DNA from: Ancylobacter sp. IITR112
GTDB lineage: Bacteria; Pseudomonadota; Alphaproteobacteria; Rhizobiales; Xanthobacteraceae
NCBI RefSeq assembly: GCF_041415945.1
Contig: NZ_JBGCUS010000001.1
Coordinates: 186,001-250,000 of the forward strand
Direction of reading: 5' to 3'
Length of the DNA: 64,000 nt
In this document: positions 41,796 to 51,034 of the stretch, in pieces
How positions within the stretch are numbered: the stretch's first letter is position 1
How the letters are laid out: the number at the start of each line of letters is the position of its first letter
The notes under the pieces: model-generated
Told to the model about the DNA's origin: nothing
Seen by the model: the letters and a program-made list of their open reading frames with translations, nothing else
The model's database searches: none
Position numbers and translations under genes: made by a program

Positions 41796-42860
41796 ATGAT
41801 GCGCCTGAAAACCCTTTCGCGCGCCTATGCGAGCGCCTGCGCCACCGCCTGCGCGGCCCTTGCCTTCGCCGCCGCCGGCGTCCTGCCGGCCTCCGCCACG
41901 CCGGACAAGCCGGTGATCGCGCTGGCCAATGCCTATTTCGGCAATAGCTGGCGTCACCAGATGGTCGATGCCTTCAAGGAAGCGGCCGAGAAGGCCAAGG
42001 CCGAGGGCAAGATCGCCGACTACATCATCCTGAACGGCGACGGCACCGTCGCCCAGCAGAACAGCCAGATCGCCGAGCTGATCCTCAAGAAGGTGGACGC
42101 CATCGCCGTCGATGCCGCCTCCGAGACGGCGGTGAACGGGATCATCGAGAAAGCCTGCAAGGCCGGCATCAAGGTGGTGTCGTTCGATTCCGTCGCCTCC
42201 GCGCCGTGCAACTGGCAGCTCAATTTCGACTTCAAGGGCTATAAGCGCGACCAGGCCGAATGGGTGCTGAAGAAGATCGGCGGCAAGGGCAATGTCATCG
42301 TCGTGCGCGGCGTGAAGGGCTCGGCGCCGGATGCCGACATGTATGGCGCGCAGGAAGCGGTGCTGAAGAACTATCCCGATGTGAAGGTGGTCGCCACCGT
42401 CTATGGCCAGGCCACCGCCTCGGTCGCCCAGTCGGCCGTGGCCAACGCGCTGCCCAGCCTGCCGCAGGTCGACGCCGTGCTGGCGCAGGGCGGCTCGGAC
42501 GACACCGGCATCGCCCAGGCCTTCGACCAGTATGGCGGCGCGTATACGACGAAAATGCCGGTCATCGAGGGCGGCGGCTCGTCCAATTTCATCCAATGGT
42601 GGGCCAAGCAAAAAGAGGCCAATGGCTATTCCACCATTTCGATGAACACCACCCCGGGCATTGGCGGCGCCGCCTTCTGGCTTGCCTATGAGCTGGTGAA
42701 GGGCGCCAATCCGCCCAAGCTGATGATCATGCCGGTCGCCACCGTGACCGACGAGAACCTCAAGGACTATGCGGGCCTGCCGGCGGGCGTCATTGTCAGC
42801 CCGTCCTATTCCCAGCAATGGGTGCAGGACAATCTGCTCAAGGCCAAGGCGGGCAACTGA
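41796..42860 (+). CDS. Sugar ABC transporter substrate-binding protein (apiose/apionate-type candidate)
   Basis: A 354-residue type-1 periplasmic binding protein with a signal peptide (ACATACAALAFAAAGVLPASA, 20-odd residues). Motifs include PVIALANAYFGNSWRHQMVD and ISDQVDA-like ELILKKVDAIAVDAASE. GGGAGGA precedes ATG 41796. It heads an operon that continues with an ATPase-permease fusion, a permease and an ApnL-like lactonase, which suggests D-apiose, its lactone or a related branched sugar as ligand. That ligand is inferred from context, not from the protein. Confidence 0.88.
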   Translation: MMRLKTLSRAYASACATACAALAFAAAGVLPASATPDKPVIALANAYFGNSWRHQMVDAFKEAAEKAKAEGKIADYIILNGDGTVAQQNSQIAELILKKVDAIAVDAASETAVNGIIEKACKAGIKVVSFDSVASAPCNWQLNFDFKGYKRDQAEWVLKKIGGKGNVIVVRGVKGSAPDADMYGAQEAVLKNYPDVKVVATVYGQATASVAQSAVANALPSLPQVDAVLAQGGSDDTGIAQAFDQYGGAYTTKMPVIEGGGSSNFIQWWAKQKEANGYSTISMNTTPGIGGAAFWLAYELVKGANPPKLMIMPVATVTDENLKDYAGLPAGVIVSPSYSQQWVQDNLLKAKAGN

Positions 42861-42895
42861 CCCGCCGACCGTCCCTGAAGCGACCACGGACACGC

Positions 42896-45436
42896 ATGAT
42901 GACGGCAGCCTCCTCTGCCGCGCAGGACGCACCGGCACGTGCCGCCGGTGCGTCGGCGCCGCCCCGCTCCACCCCTCGCGTCGCCGTGCCGCCAGCGGGC
43001 GGCGGTCCCGGCCGCGACCCGGCGGCGCCGGTCGTGCGTCTGTCCGGCATCTGCAAGGCGTTCGGGCCGACGCGGGCCAATGACGGCATCGACCTCGTCA
43101 TCGCCCCCGGCGAGGTGTTGGGCCTTGTCGGCGGCAATGGCGCCGGCAAGTCGACGCTGATGCGCATCCTGTGCGGCGTCACCCGTGCCGATGAGGGCCG
43201 CATCGCCCTGCGCGGCCTCGACATCGCGACCGATCTCTACGACACCACGCTGGCGCAGGCCGGCGGTATCCGTATCGTGCATCAGGAATTGTCGCTGTGC
43301 GACAATCTCACGGTGGCGGAGAACTTCTTTCTCGAAGCGCCGGAGGCGGCGCGCGCTCTGCCCGGCTGGCGCCGCGGCTTTCGCGCCCGTGCCCGCGCCG
43401 CGCTGGACGAGGTGTTTCCCGATCACGGCATTTCGGTCGATGCCCGCGTCGCCCATCTCGCCATCGGCCAGCGGCAGATGGTGGAAATCGCCCGCGCCGT
43501 CGCCACCCCGCAGGTGCGGCTTGTCATCCTCGACGAGCCGACCTCCTCGCTCGGGCTGGAGCGCAGCCGCCAGCTGCGCGCCTATATCAAGGCCCGCACC
43601 GCGCAGGGGCTCGCCTTCATCTTCATAAGCCACAAGCTGCAGGAGGTGGTCGACATCGCCCACCGCGTTCTGGTGCTGCGCAATGGCCGCTCCGTCTGGT
43701 GCGGGCCGGCGGCGGAGGCGAGCGTCGAGGCGCTGGTGCAGGCGATGGGCGGGGCGAGCGAGAGCGAGATGCGCTCCCGCCGCGCCGGCCGTCCCGCCAT
43801 TGCGGAGGACGCGCCGGAGCGGGTCCGGCTCTCCGGCGCCCTTGTCGCTCCGCTCGGGCGGGATGTGGTGCTGCGCGCCGGCGAGGTGGTCGGCCTCGCC
43901 GGGCTGGAAGGCTCCGGCCAGCGCGATCTGCTGCACCGGCTTCACCGAAGCCCCGGCGGGGGCATCTGCCGCCGCGGCGATGCAAGCTTCGTCTCCGGCG
44001 ACCGCCAGAAGGAAGGCGTGTTCCCGCTGTGGAACGTGCTCTCCAACATCGCACTTGGCCGGCTGGAAGGCCGGGCGCCGCTGGGTCTGGTGCGGGAGGC
44101 GCAGGAGCGCGCGGCCGCCCGTGCCGCGGCCGAGAAGCTGAAGCTCGATCCCGCCCGTTTCGATTCCCCCATTCTCGACCTCTCCGGCGGCAACCAGCAG
44201 AAGGCGCTCGTCGCCCGGGCGCTGGTGGGCGAGGCCGACACGATCCTGTTCGACGATCCCACGCGCGGCGTCGATGTCGGCGCCAAGGAGGATTTCTACG
44301 CCCTCATCGGCACGGTGGCGCGGGCGGGACGGCTCGTCATCTGGCACTCGACGGAAGACATCGAGTTCCTGGAATGCGACCGCGTGCTGGTGTTCGCCGG
44401 CGGGCGCATCGTGCGCGAACTTGTTGGTGCCGAGATCAGCGAGCAGGCGATCGTCGATGCCTCCTTCGCCGCCCCCGGAACGGGCGAGCGCGATGCCACC
44501 GCCGGCGCGCGCGGCCTCGCCGACCGGCTGGTCGATCTCGCCCCCTTCGCAAGCCTTGCCGCCGTCTTCGCGCTGATGGCCTGGGTGAACCCGCTCACTG
44601 TGTCGATGTTCGGCCTCGAACTGCTGCTCGGGCCGGCGCTGGCGCTGGTGCTGGTGGCGCTGGCGCAGATGTTCGTCGTCGGCGGCAGCGAGATCGACCT
44701 CGGCGTCGGTGCCTTCGCCGGGCTGGTCAATGTGGTGAGCGCCACGCTGCTGTTCGATACGCCCTGGCTGGGGGTGCTGGCGCTCGTCGCCTGCGTGCTC
44801 GCCTATGGGCTGATCGGCGCGACGATCCAGTTGCGACGCATTCCCGCCATCGTGGTGACGCTCGGCGCCTCTTTCATCTGGATCGGCATCGGCTACACGC
44901 TGCAGCCCACCCCCGGCGGCGCCTCGCCCGACTGGCTCTCGGCCGCCTTCGCCTGGACGCTGTTCGAGGTGCCGGCCAGCCTGGTGCTCATCGGCGTGGC
45001 GGCGCTCGTCGCCCTCGCCATCGACCGTTCCCCGCTCGGCGTGGTGCTGCGCGGCTTCGGCAATAATGCGCCGGCGATGACGCTGGGCGGCTGGTCGCCG
45101 CTGCGCTACGCCGTGCTGCGCTACATGCTGGCGAGCCTGTTCGCGCTGGCGGCGGGGCTCTCTCTCACCGCCATCAACACGGCGAGCGACATCAATGCTG
45201 GCGCGCCCTTCACCCTCATCAGCGTCGCCGCCGTCGTCATGGGCGGCTGCGCGCTGATCGGCGGGCTGGTCTCGCCGCTCGGCGTGGTCGCGGGCGCGCT
45301 GACCCTTGCCCTTATCGGCGCGCTGCTGGGCGCGCTCGGCGTTTCCACCGATTACAATGCTGCCGTGCAGGGTTGCCTGCTCCTGTCCATGCTGGCGCTG
45401 CGCGCGCTGGCCGATCGCCGGGAGGCCCGCCGATGA
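42896..45436 (+). CDS. Sugar ABC transporter ATPase-permease fusion
   Basis: An 846-residue fusion. Residues 45-510 hold two nucleotide-binding domains: Walker A GGNGAGKST, Walker B VILDEPTSSL, then a degenerate second P-loop (GLAGLEGSGQRDLL) with signature LSGGNQQKALVARAL and DPTRGVDVGAK. From about 530 a complete RbsC-type permease of 9-10 helices follows (AQMFVVGGSEIDLGVGAFAG). The first 40 residues are Pro/Ala-rich. CUT2 systems usually encode these parts separately. The gene lies between the binding protein and a free permease (ATGA overlap), so the channel is probably a heterodimer of fused and free permeases. Confidence 0.9.
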   Translation: MMTAASSAAQDAPARAAGASAPPRSTPRVAVPPAGGGPGRDPAAPVVRLSGICKAFGPTRANDGIDLVIAPGEVLGLVGGNGAGKSTLMRILCGVTRADEGRIALRGLDIATDLYDTTLAQAGGIRIVHQELSLCDNLTVAENFFLEAPEAARALPGWRRGFRARARAALDEVFPDHGISVDARVAHLAIGQRQMVEIARAVATPQVRLVILDEPTSSLGLERSRQLRAYIKARTAQGLAFIFISHKLQEVVDIAHRVLVLRNGRSVWCGPAAEASVEALVQAMGGASESEMRSRRAGRPAIAEDAPERVRLSGALVAPLGRDVVLRAGEVVGLAGLEGSGQRDLLHRLHRSPGGGICRRGDASFVSGDRQKEGVFPLWNVLSNIALGRLEGRAPLGLVREAQERAAARAAAEKLKLDPARFDSPILDLSGGNQQKALVARALVGEADTILFDDPTRGVDVGAKEDFYALIGTVARAGRLVIWHSTEDIEFLECDRVLVFAGGRIVRELVGAEISEQAIVDASFAAPGTGERDATAGARGLADRLVDLAPFASLAAVFALMAWVNPLTVSMFGLELLLGPALALVLVALAQMFVVGGSEIDLGVGAFAGLVNVVSATLLFDTPWLGVLALVACVLAYGLIGATIQLRRIPAIVVTLGASFIWIGIGYTLQPTPGGASPDWLSAAFAWTLFEVPASLVLIGVAALVALAIDRSPLGVVLRGFGNNAPAMTLGGWSPLRYAVLRYMLASLFALAAGLSLTAINTASDINAGAPFTLISVAAVVMGGCALIGGLVSPLGVVAGALTLALIGALLGALGVSTDYNAAVQGCLLLSMLALRALADRREARR

Positions 45437-46419
45437 CAACACTGATGGAGCGGCTGGAGCGCCATCGCTGGGTGTGGTCCGCGCTCGGCGTGCTGCTGCT
45501 GTGGGCGGTGCTGTCGCTCACCACCGGGCGGTTCAGCCTGCATGCGCTCTCCGGTGTGGCGGTCTCCGCCAGCTTCCTCACCCTCGTCGCCCTCGGCCAG
45601 ATGCTGGTCGTCACCACCGGCCGCGGCAATATCGACCTGTCGATCGCCAGCGTGCTGACGCTCAGCGCCTATGCCAGCATCGTGGTCGCCGCCGGCTCGG
45701 ACGCCCGCCTGCCGCTGGCGCTGGCGGCGGTGCTCGGCATCGGGCTGGTGACCGGGCTCGCAAATGCGCTGCTGGTCGTGGTGCTGCGCATCCCCGCCAT
45801 CATCGCCACGCTGGCGACCGGCTATATCCTCGCCACCGCGACGCTGATCGCCAATCGCTGGGCGGCGGGCTTCTCCATGAGCCCCTTGCTCAAGACGCTG
45901 GCCGCCGGCCGGGTCGAGGGCGTGCCGCTGATGCTGGTCATCGCGCTGGTCGCGGTGGCGCTGGCGGGCCTGCTGCTCGGGCGCACCGTCTATGGCCGCC
46001 GCCTCTCCGCCGTCGGGCAGAATGAGCGGGCGGCGGCGCTGGCCGGCATCCACACCGGCCGCGTTGTCACCGGCGCCTTCCTCGCCTCCGCCCTGCTGGC
46101 GGCGCTGACCGGCATGCTGCTCGGCGCCTATGTCGGCGGCGCCTTTCTGGAGATGGGTCAGCCCTATCTGCTGCAGTCGCTCGGCGCGGTGGTGTTGGGC
46201 GGATCGCTGATCTTTGGCGGCTCGTCGACCGCGCTCGGCACGCTGTGCGGCAGCTTCCTGCTGGTTCTCATCGTCACCACCATGCAGATCGCCGGCCTGC
46301 CGGCGGGCACGCAGGACATCGTGCAGGGCATCGTCGTCATCGCCGTGCTGGCGTTGGCGGGCGGGCGCGCGGTGCGCCGCCGCCGCGCCGCCCCCAAGCC
46401 GGAGGGCGTGACGCCATGA
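45433..46419 (+). CDS. Sugar ABC transporter permease (RbsC-type)
   Basis: A 328-residue inner-membrane permease of the CUT2/RbsC family. It has the conserved GQMLVVTTGRGNIDLSIASV segment near residue 55 and GAVVLGGSLIFGGSSTALG near the C-terminus, with about nine hydrophobic helices. The start overlaps the preceding stop (ATGA), and its own stop overlaps the ApnL start, so it is tightly coupled to both. It would pair with the permease part of the 846-residue fusion. Confidence 0.92.
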   Translation: MTTLMERLERHRWVWSALGVLLLWAVLSLTTGRFSLHALSGVAVSASFLTLVALGQMLVVTTGRGNIDLSIASVLTLSAYASIVVAAGSDARLPLALAAVLGIGLVTGLANALLVVVLRIPAIIATLATGYILATATLIANRWAAGFSMSPLLKTLAAGRVEGVPLMLVIALVAVALAGLLLGRTVYGRRLSAVGQNERAAALAGIHTGRVVTGAFLASALLAALTGMLLGAYVGGAFLEMGQPYLLQSLGAVVLGGSLIFGGSSTALGTLCGSFLLVLIVTTMQIAGLPAGTQDIVQGIVVIAVLALAGGRAVRRRRAAPKPEGVTP

Positions 46420-48338
46420 GCGCCGCCGTCTGTCCCGAGGCGCGCCGGCTCGCGCTATTCGGCACCGCCGAGCCGGAGCCGGAGACGCGCCGGCTCGAAG
46501 CCGGCCCGCTGAGCGCGGAGCTGATCGCCGGCAATCTGCGCAACATCCGCTTCCACGGCATCGAGGTGCTGCGGGCGATCTCCTTCCTGGTGCGCGATGC
46601 GGACTGGGGCACTTATGCGCCAGCGCTCAGCGATCTCTTCATCGAGGAAGGCGAGGGGCGCTTCACCGTGCGCTACCGCGCCGCCTGCGTGGGGCCGGGC
46701 GGGGAGCGGCTCGTCTATCACGGCCGCATCGAGGGAACACCGGCCCGCCTCGTCTTCGAGGGTGAGGCGGTGCCGGAAGGCGACTTCCTCACCAATCGCT
46801 GCGGCTTCACTATTCTCCATCCCATTGTCGGCCTCGCCGGCAGCGAAGTGGAGGTGGAGCATGTCGACGGCACCCGCGTGCCCGCCCGTCTGCCGGAGCT
46901 TATCGACCCGGCGCAGCCCTTCAAGGACATGCGGGCGATCACCCACACTGTCGCGCCCGGCGTGCGGGCGACCTGCCGCATGGAAGGCGACACATTCGAG
47001 ATGGAAGACCAGCGCAACTGGTCGGATGCCTCCTACAAGACCTATGTGCGCCCGCTGGCGCTGCCCTGGCCCTATGTGCTGCCGGCGGGCGTGCCGCTGC
47101 GCCAGCGCGTGACGCTCGACATCGCGGCAGAAGGCGCCGCGCCGCCCTCCCGACCGGATGACGCGCCGGTGACGCTCACGCTCGGCGCCGCCGGTGGACG
47201 GCTGCCGGACTTCGGGCTGGTGATCGCCCCCGATCAGGCCGCCGCGACGCTCAAGACGGGCGACGAACTGGCGGCCCTCGCGCCGCAGTCGCTGCTGCTC
47301 CACTTCGACCCCACGGCCGGGCACGGGCCGGTGGAGCTTGTTGACTTCGCACGCCTGGCGGCGGTCCATGGCGCGGAAGCCGTGCTGGAATATGTGGTCC
47401 CCTGCGCGCGCCCGCTGGACGATGAACTGGGCGATCTCGCCCGGCAGGTGGCGGCGGCCGGGCTCAGGCTCGACGCGCTCGCGGTCAGCCCGGCGGTGGA
47501 CCGGCGCTCGGTCCCGCCGGGCAGCGTCTGGCCGCCCTGTCCGCCGCTGGAGAAGGTCTATGAAGCCGCCCGCCGCGCCTTTCCCGGGCTCCGGCTCGGC
47601 GGCGGCATGTTCAGCTATTTCACCGAGCTGAACCGCAAGCGCCCGCCGGTGGCGCTGCTGGACTATGTCACCCACTGCATCTGTCCCATTGTCCACGACG
47701 CCGACGACCGCGCGGTGATGCAGACGCTGGAGGCGCTGCCCTTCATCCTGCGCTCGGCGCGGGCCATCATCGGGGCGGACAAGCCCTACCGCCTCGGCCC
47801 CTCGACCATCGGCATGCGGCACAATCCCTATGGCGCGCGGGTGATGCCGAATCCTGAGCGCCGGCGCCTGCCGATGGCGGAGATCGACCCACGGCAGGAC
47901 GGGCTGTTCGCCGCCGCCTATCTGGTCGGCATGGCCGCGCGCCTCGCGGAAGCGGGGGTGGAGAGTTTCACCGGCGCGGCCCTCACCGGGCCGTTCGGCC
48001 TGCTGGCCGAGGGCGAGGGCGAGGGCGGGGCGGTACGCCGCCCGGTCTTCCATGCCGCACGCTGGCTGGCGGCGGTCGGCGGAGCGCCGGCTTTCGCCCT
48101 GGCCTCGGCCGATCCGGCGCGGGTGCTGGCACTGGCCGGGGCGACGCCGGCCGGCGACCGGGTGATGCTGGCCGCCAATCTCACCCCGCTGGAACAGGCG
48201 GTGGGCCTGCCTTTCGGCGGGCGGGCCTTGCTGCTCGATGAGAGTGCCGTGCTGGGCGGCGCGGGACCGCGCCCGGCCGCGCTCGCCGGCGGGTGCCTCA
48301 CCCTGCCGCCCTATGCGGTGCTGCGGCTGGAAGGGTGA
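46416..48338 (+). CDS. apnL: D-apionate lactonase-like protein (ApnL candidate)
   Basis: A 640-residue cytoplasmic protein of the family represented by D-apionolactonase (ApnL), which opens D-apionolactone to D-apionate. I recognise the family from length and context: it is encoded in one locus with ApnO-, OiaK- and OiaX-like proteins. Conserved-looking segments are LRNIRFHGIEVLRAISFLVRD near residue 41 and the VTHCICPIVHDADDRAVMQ region around 420. No signal peptide is present. It overlaps the permease stop (ATGA) and ends five bases before the convergent GntR gene. Direct motif proof of the active site is lacking. Confidence 0.75.
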   Translation: MSAAVCPEARRLALFGTAEPEPETRRLEAGPLSAELIAGNLRNIRFHGIEVLRAISFLVRDADWGTYAPALSDLFIEEGEGRFTVRYRAACVGPGGERLVYHGRIEGTPARLVFEGEAVPEGDFLTNRCGFTILHPIVGLAGSEVEVEHVDGTRVPARLPELIDPAQPFKDMRAITHTVAPGVRATCRMEGDTFEMEDQRNWSDASYKTYVRPLALPWPYVLPAGVPLRQRVTLDIAAEGAAPPSRPDDAPVTLTLGAAGGRLPDFGLVIAPDQAAATLKTGDELAALAPQSLLLHFDPTAGHGPVELVDFARLAAVHGAEAVLEYVVPCARPLDDELGDLARQVAAAGLRLDALAVSPAVDRRSVPPGSVWPPCPPLEKVYEAARRAFPGLRLGGGMFSYFTELNRKRPPVALLDYVTHCICPIVHDADDRAVMQTLEALPFILRSARAIIGADKPYRLGPSTIGMRHNPYGARVMPNPERRRLPMAEIDPRQDGLFAAAYLVGMAARLAEAGVESFTGAALTGPFGLLAEGEGEGGAVRRPVFHAARWLAAVGGAPAFALASADPARVLALAGATPAGDRVMLAANLTPLEQAVGLPFGGRALLLDESAVLGGAGPRPAALAGGCLTLPPYAVLRLEG

Positions 48339-48342
48339 GCCG

Positions 48343-49053
48343 TCAGCCCGGACGGGCGAAGAGGGCGCTGGAACGGTCGAGATGCTTGACCATCAGCGCC
48401 TCCGCCCCATCCGCGTCATGGCGGGCGATGTGGTCGATGATCGCCTCGTGCTCGACCAGCGTCACATTCTCGCGCCCCGACCAGGTCAGCATCTCCGTGT
48501 AGTACTGGCGCAGCCAGGACAGCATGGCCTCGCTCACCGCCTCGAAGATCGGGTTGCCGGAAATCGCCGCGATCTGGGTGTGGAAGCGCATGTCATAGGC
48601 GATGAACTGCTTGGGCTCGCTCACCGCCTTGGCCTGCTGGTCGAGAATGCCGCGCAAGGCGGCGATGTCCGCCGCCTCGGCGCGCTGGGCGGCTTCGCGC
48701 GCCATGCCGCGCTCGAAGAAGCGGCGGGCCTGCTTGAGATGCTCCAGGCTGTCCGGCGAGGCGGAAAGCAGGATCTGCGCGGTGAGGTCCACCTGCTGGA
48801 ACAGCGAGCGTGCGGAAAGCTGCTGCACCCGCGCCCGCTCGCCATGGGTGATGGCGATCAGGCCGATATTGGCCAGCGCCTGCATCGCCTCGCGGATGGC
48901 GGGCCGGCCGACGCCGAAACGTTCCATCAGGTCGCGCTCGGAGGGCAGGGCGTCGCCCGGCCCCAGTTCGCCGGACGTGATGAGCGCCTTCAGGCGGTCG
49001 AACACCTCATGAGACAGCTTTCGTCGCACTATGGTGTCGGAAACATCGGCCAT
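48343..49053 (-). CDS. GntR/FadR-family regulator of the apionate genes
   Basis: A 236-residue GntR regulator. The winged helix covers about 10-78 (LSHEVFDRLKALITSGELGPG; LPSERDLMERFGVGRPAIREAM), and a FadR/FCD ligand domain follows with metal-ligand-type His residues (YDMRFHTQIAAISGN; EHEAIIDHIARHDAD). It sits at the boundary of the two transcriptional units it probably controls. Three copies of a candidate operator (41694, 49098, 55724) lie upstream of the ABC operon, of this gene and of the oiaX operon. The effector is probably D-apionate or an early intermediate; inference. Confidence 0.9.
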   Translation of the reverse strand: MADVSDTIVRRKLSHEVFDRLKALITSGELGPGDALPSERDLMERFGVGRPAIREAMQALANIGLIAITHGERARVQQLSARSLFQQVDLTAQILLSASPDSLEHLKQARRFFERGMAREAAQRAEAADIAALRGILDQQAKAVSEPKQFIAYDMRFHTQIAAISGNPIFEAVSEAMLSWLRQYYTEMLTWSGRENVTLVEHEAIIDHIARHDADGAEALMVKHLDRSSALFARPG

Positions 49054-49097
49054 TCACACGCTCCTGCCCTCGGACCCATCCCGGCGGGTCGGCATGT

Positions 49098-49113
49098 TCA
49101 GCATACCAGTGGC
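49098..49113 (-). promoter_or_regulatory. Third copy of the apionate operator, upstream of the GntR gene
   Basis: On the minus strand GCCACTGGTATGCTGA matches 13 of 16 bases of the operator at 41694 and 55724. It lies 45 bp before the GntR start, consistent with autoregulation. The -10-like part is weaker (TATGCT). Confidence 0.5.
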
Positions 49114-49165
49114 GTCCGCAGCCGGCCAGCCTGGGGTGCAGCGGCGGCGACCTTGGTGCATCGTC

Positions 49166-50446
49166 TCAATGCATCCCCTTGGCGCTGTAGGGCAGCCAGG
49201 TGGCGATGCCCGGCACGGCAATGATCAGCAGCACCACGGCGACCAGCGCCAGGATGAAGGGCGCCGCCGCACGGCTGCCGCGCAGCAGGTCGGTCTTGGC
49301 GATGCCGCAGGTGACGAACAGGCAGGCGCCCACCGGCGGGGTGATCAGCCCGATGGCGAGGCCGATCACCGTCACCACGCCGAACTGCACCGGGTCGATG
49401 TCGAGCCGCTTCACCAGCGGCCACAGCACCGGCACCAGGATGATGATGTTGGCGGCGAGGTCCAGCAGCATGCCGGCGAGGAGATAGACGCACAGGATCA
49501 GCAGCAGCACGAGCTGCGGGTTGTTGGTCAGCTCCAGGATGAACTGCGCGGCCGCCTGCGGAATCTGCTCGCGGGTGACGATCAGCCCATAGACCGAGGC
49601 GGCGGCGATCATCAGCATGACGATGCCGGTCGTGACGGCGCTGTCGAGGATGATGCCGGGCAGGTCGCGCCAGGCGATGCTGCGATAGACATAGCGCCCG
49701 ACCACCACGCCATAGAGCACCGCGACCACCGACGCCTCGGTCGGGGTGGCGATGCCGTAGCGGATCGAGCCGATGATGACGACCGGCATCAACAGGCCCC
49801 AGACGCTGGCGCGGGTGGCGCGGGCGATGCTGCCCAGCGTCGGGCGGGGGCCGCGTTGGTAGCCCTGCCGCACCGCGATCAGCCACGCCGTGACCATCAG
49901 CGCGACCGTCATCAGAATGCCGGGGATGATGCCGGCGATGAACAGGTCGCTCACCGAGACGCCGGTGACGACGGCGAACACGATCATCGGGATGGACGGC
50001 GGAATGACCACGGAAATGGTCGAGGCGCTCGCCGTCACCGCGGCGGTGAACGGCGCGCCATAGCCCTTCTTCAGCATGGGGGGAATGAGCGCCCCGCCGG
50101 TGGAGGAGGCTTCCGCCACCGCCGAGCCGGTCATGCCGCCCATCAGCATGCCGGCGCCGATATTGGCGTGTGCCAGCCCGCCGCGCATCCAGCCGACCAC
50201 GGCATCGGCGAAGTCGATGATGTCGCGAGCGATGCCGCTGCGGGCCATCAGGTGCCCGGCGAGCAGGAAGAACGGCACCGCCAGCAGCACGAAGCTGTCC
50301 ATGGCGGCGGTCATTTTCTGCACCACCAGCGCCAGCGGCAGGCCGCCATAGAGCAGCGCCATCACCGAGGCCACGGCGAGGGCGAAGGACACCGGCATGT
50401 TGAGGATCAGCAGGACGGCGAAGGCAATGAAGAGGACCGTGGCCAT
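49166..50446 (-). CDS. dctM: TRAP transporter large permease (DctM)
   Basis: A 426-residue membrane protein with about 12 helices. DctM marks include FVLLAVPFFLLAGHLMARSGI, MTGSAVAEASSTGGALIPPM, SASTISVVIPPSIPMIVFAV and LITPPVGACLFVTCGIAKTD. It couples sodium-driven uptake with the small subunit encoded just upstream (50452-50940) and the binding protein (51035-52012). Being in one operon with ApnO, OiaK and OiaX, it probably imports D-apionate or a related sugar acid; the ligand is inferred. Confidence 0.94.
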   Translation of the reverse strand: MATVLFIAFAVLLILNMPVSFALAVASVMALLYGGLPLALVVQKMTAAMDSFVLLAVPFFLLAGHLMARSGIARDIIDFADAVVGWMRGGLAHANIGAGMLMGGMTGSAVAEASSTGGALIPPMLKKGYGAPFTAAVTASASTISVVIPPSIPMIVFAVVTGVSVSDLFIAGIIPGILMTVALMVTAWLIAVRQGYQRGPRPTLGSIARATRASVWGLLMPVVIIGSIRYGIATPTEASVVAVLYGVVVGRYVYRSIAWRDLPGIILDSAVTTGIVMLMIAAASVYGLIVTREQIPQAAAQFILELTNNPQLVLLLILCVYLLAGMLLDLAANIIILVPVLWPLVKRLDIDPVQFGVVTVIGLAIGLITPPVGACLFVTCGIAKTDLLRGSRAAAPFILALVAVVLLIIAVPGIATWLPYSAKGMH

Positions 50447-50451
50447 GGATG

Positions 50452-50940
50452 TTACTCCTGCGAAGCCGCCGGCGAGGGCGGACGGGCGCCATAGATCCAG
50501 CCGATCAGGATGTCGCCGATGATGAGGACGCACATGGCCGCGTAGCCGGCATAGACCGTGCTCATCGGCACATCGAGCACGGCGGAGGGCTGGTTGCTGG
50601 TGAGGCGGAGGAAGCCGATGCAGGCGGCGAGCGTCGCGCCGCAATAGAGCAGCACGATCAGCTCCACCAGCCTCCCGCAGGCCCGCTCCAGCCCGGGCAG
50701 GCGCAGATAGGTCACCGCGTCGAGCGCGATATGCGCCCGCTTGCTCCAGGCGAACCACGCCGCGAGATAGCCGACCCAGACGAAAAGGAAGCGCGCCAGT
50801 TCCTCCGACCAGGTCAGCGGGTCGTTGAAGACGTAGCGCCAGATCACCTGGCCGAGGCAGACAATCACCATGGCGCTCAGCAGCGCGCACAGCAGGGCGC
50901 GCGCCAGCCATTCGACGCCGGTCCAGAACTTCAGCAGCAT
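50452..50940 (-). CDS. dctQ: TRAP transporter small permease (DctQ)
   Basis: A 162-residue protein with four hydrophobic helices, typical of DctQ. WRYVFNDPLTWSEELARFLFVWVGYLAAWFAWSKRAHIALD is the conserved family core, running from helix 1 to the second loop. It starts MLLKFWTGVEWLARALLC. It is encoded between the binding protein (95 bp upstream, with a hairpin) and DctM (5 bp downstream), as is normal for TRAP loci. Confidence 0.92.
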   Translation of the reverse strand: MLLKFWTGVEWLARALLCALLSAMVIVCLGQVIWRYVFNDPLTWSEELARFLFVWVGYLAAWFAWSKRAHIALDAVTYLRLPGLERACGRLVELIVLLYCGATLAACIGFLRLTSNQPSAVLDVPMSTVYAGYAAMCVLIIGDILIGWIYGARPPSPAASQE

Positions 50941-50989
50941 GTCACACCTTGATTGCCGCAGCGGCGGGCGCGCGCGGAAGGCGCAGGGG

Positions 50990-51005
50990 GCACAAGCGGT
51001 GCGCC
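50990..51005. repeat. 16-bp repeat shared with the oiaX promoter region
   Basis: GCACAAGCGGTGCGCC occurs here, between dctQ and dctP, and again at 55746-55761, just upstream of the oiaX extended -10. It forms part of an inverted repeat in the second copy. Its role is unknown. Confidence 0.5.
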
Positions 51006-51019
51006 CGTCCTTCGGGCGC
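51001..51019. terminator. Intercistronic hairpin after dctP
   Basis: GCGCCCG and CGGGCGC form a 7-bp stem with a five-base loop just past the binding-protein stop on the minus strand. It may limit read-through into dctQ-dctM or stabilise the dctP message. Confidence 0.4.
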
Positions 51020-51034
51020 GCCGCCGGCGCGGGC

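Noticed and set aside
42806..45442. An 878-codon open frame opposite the ATPase-permease fusion
   Set aside because: Antisense shadow of a gene with intact ABC motifs; its translation is His/Gln/Arg-rich without recognisable domains.
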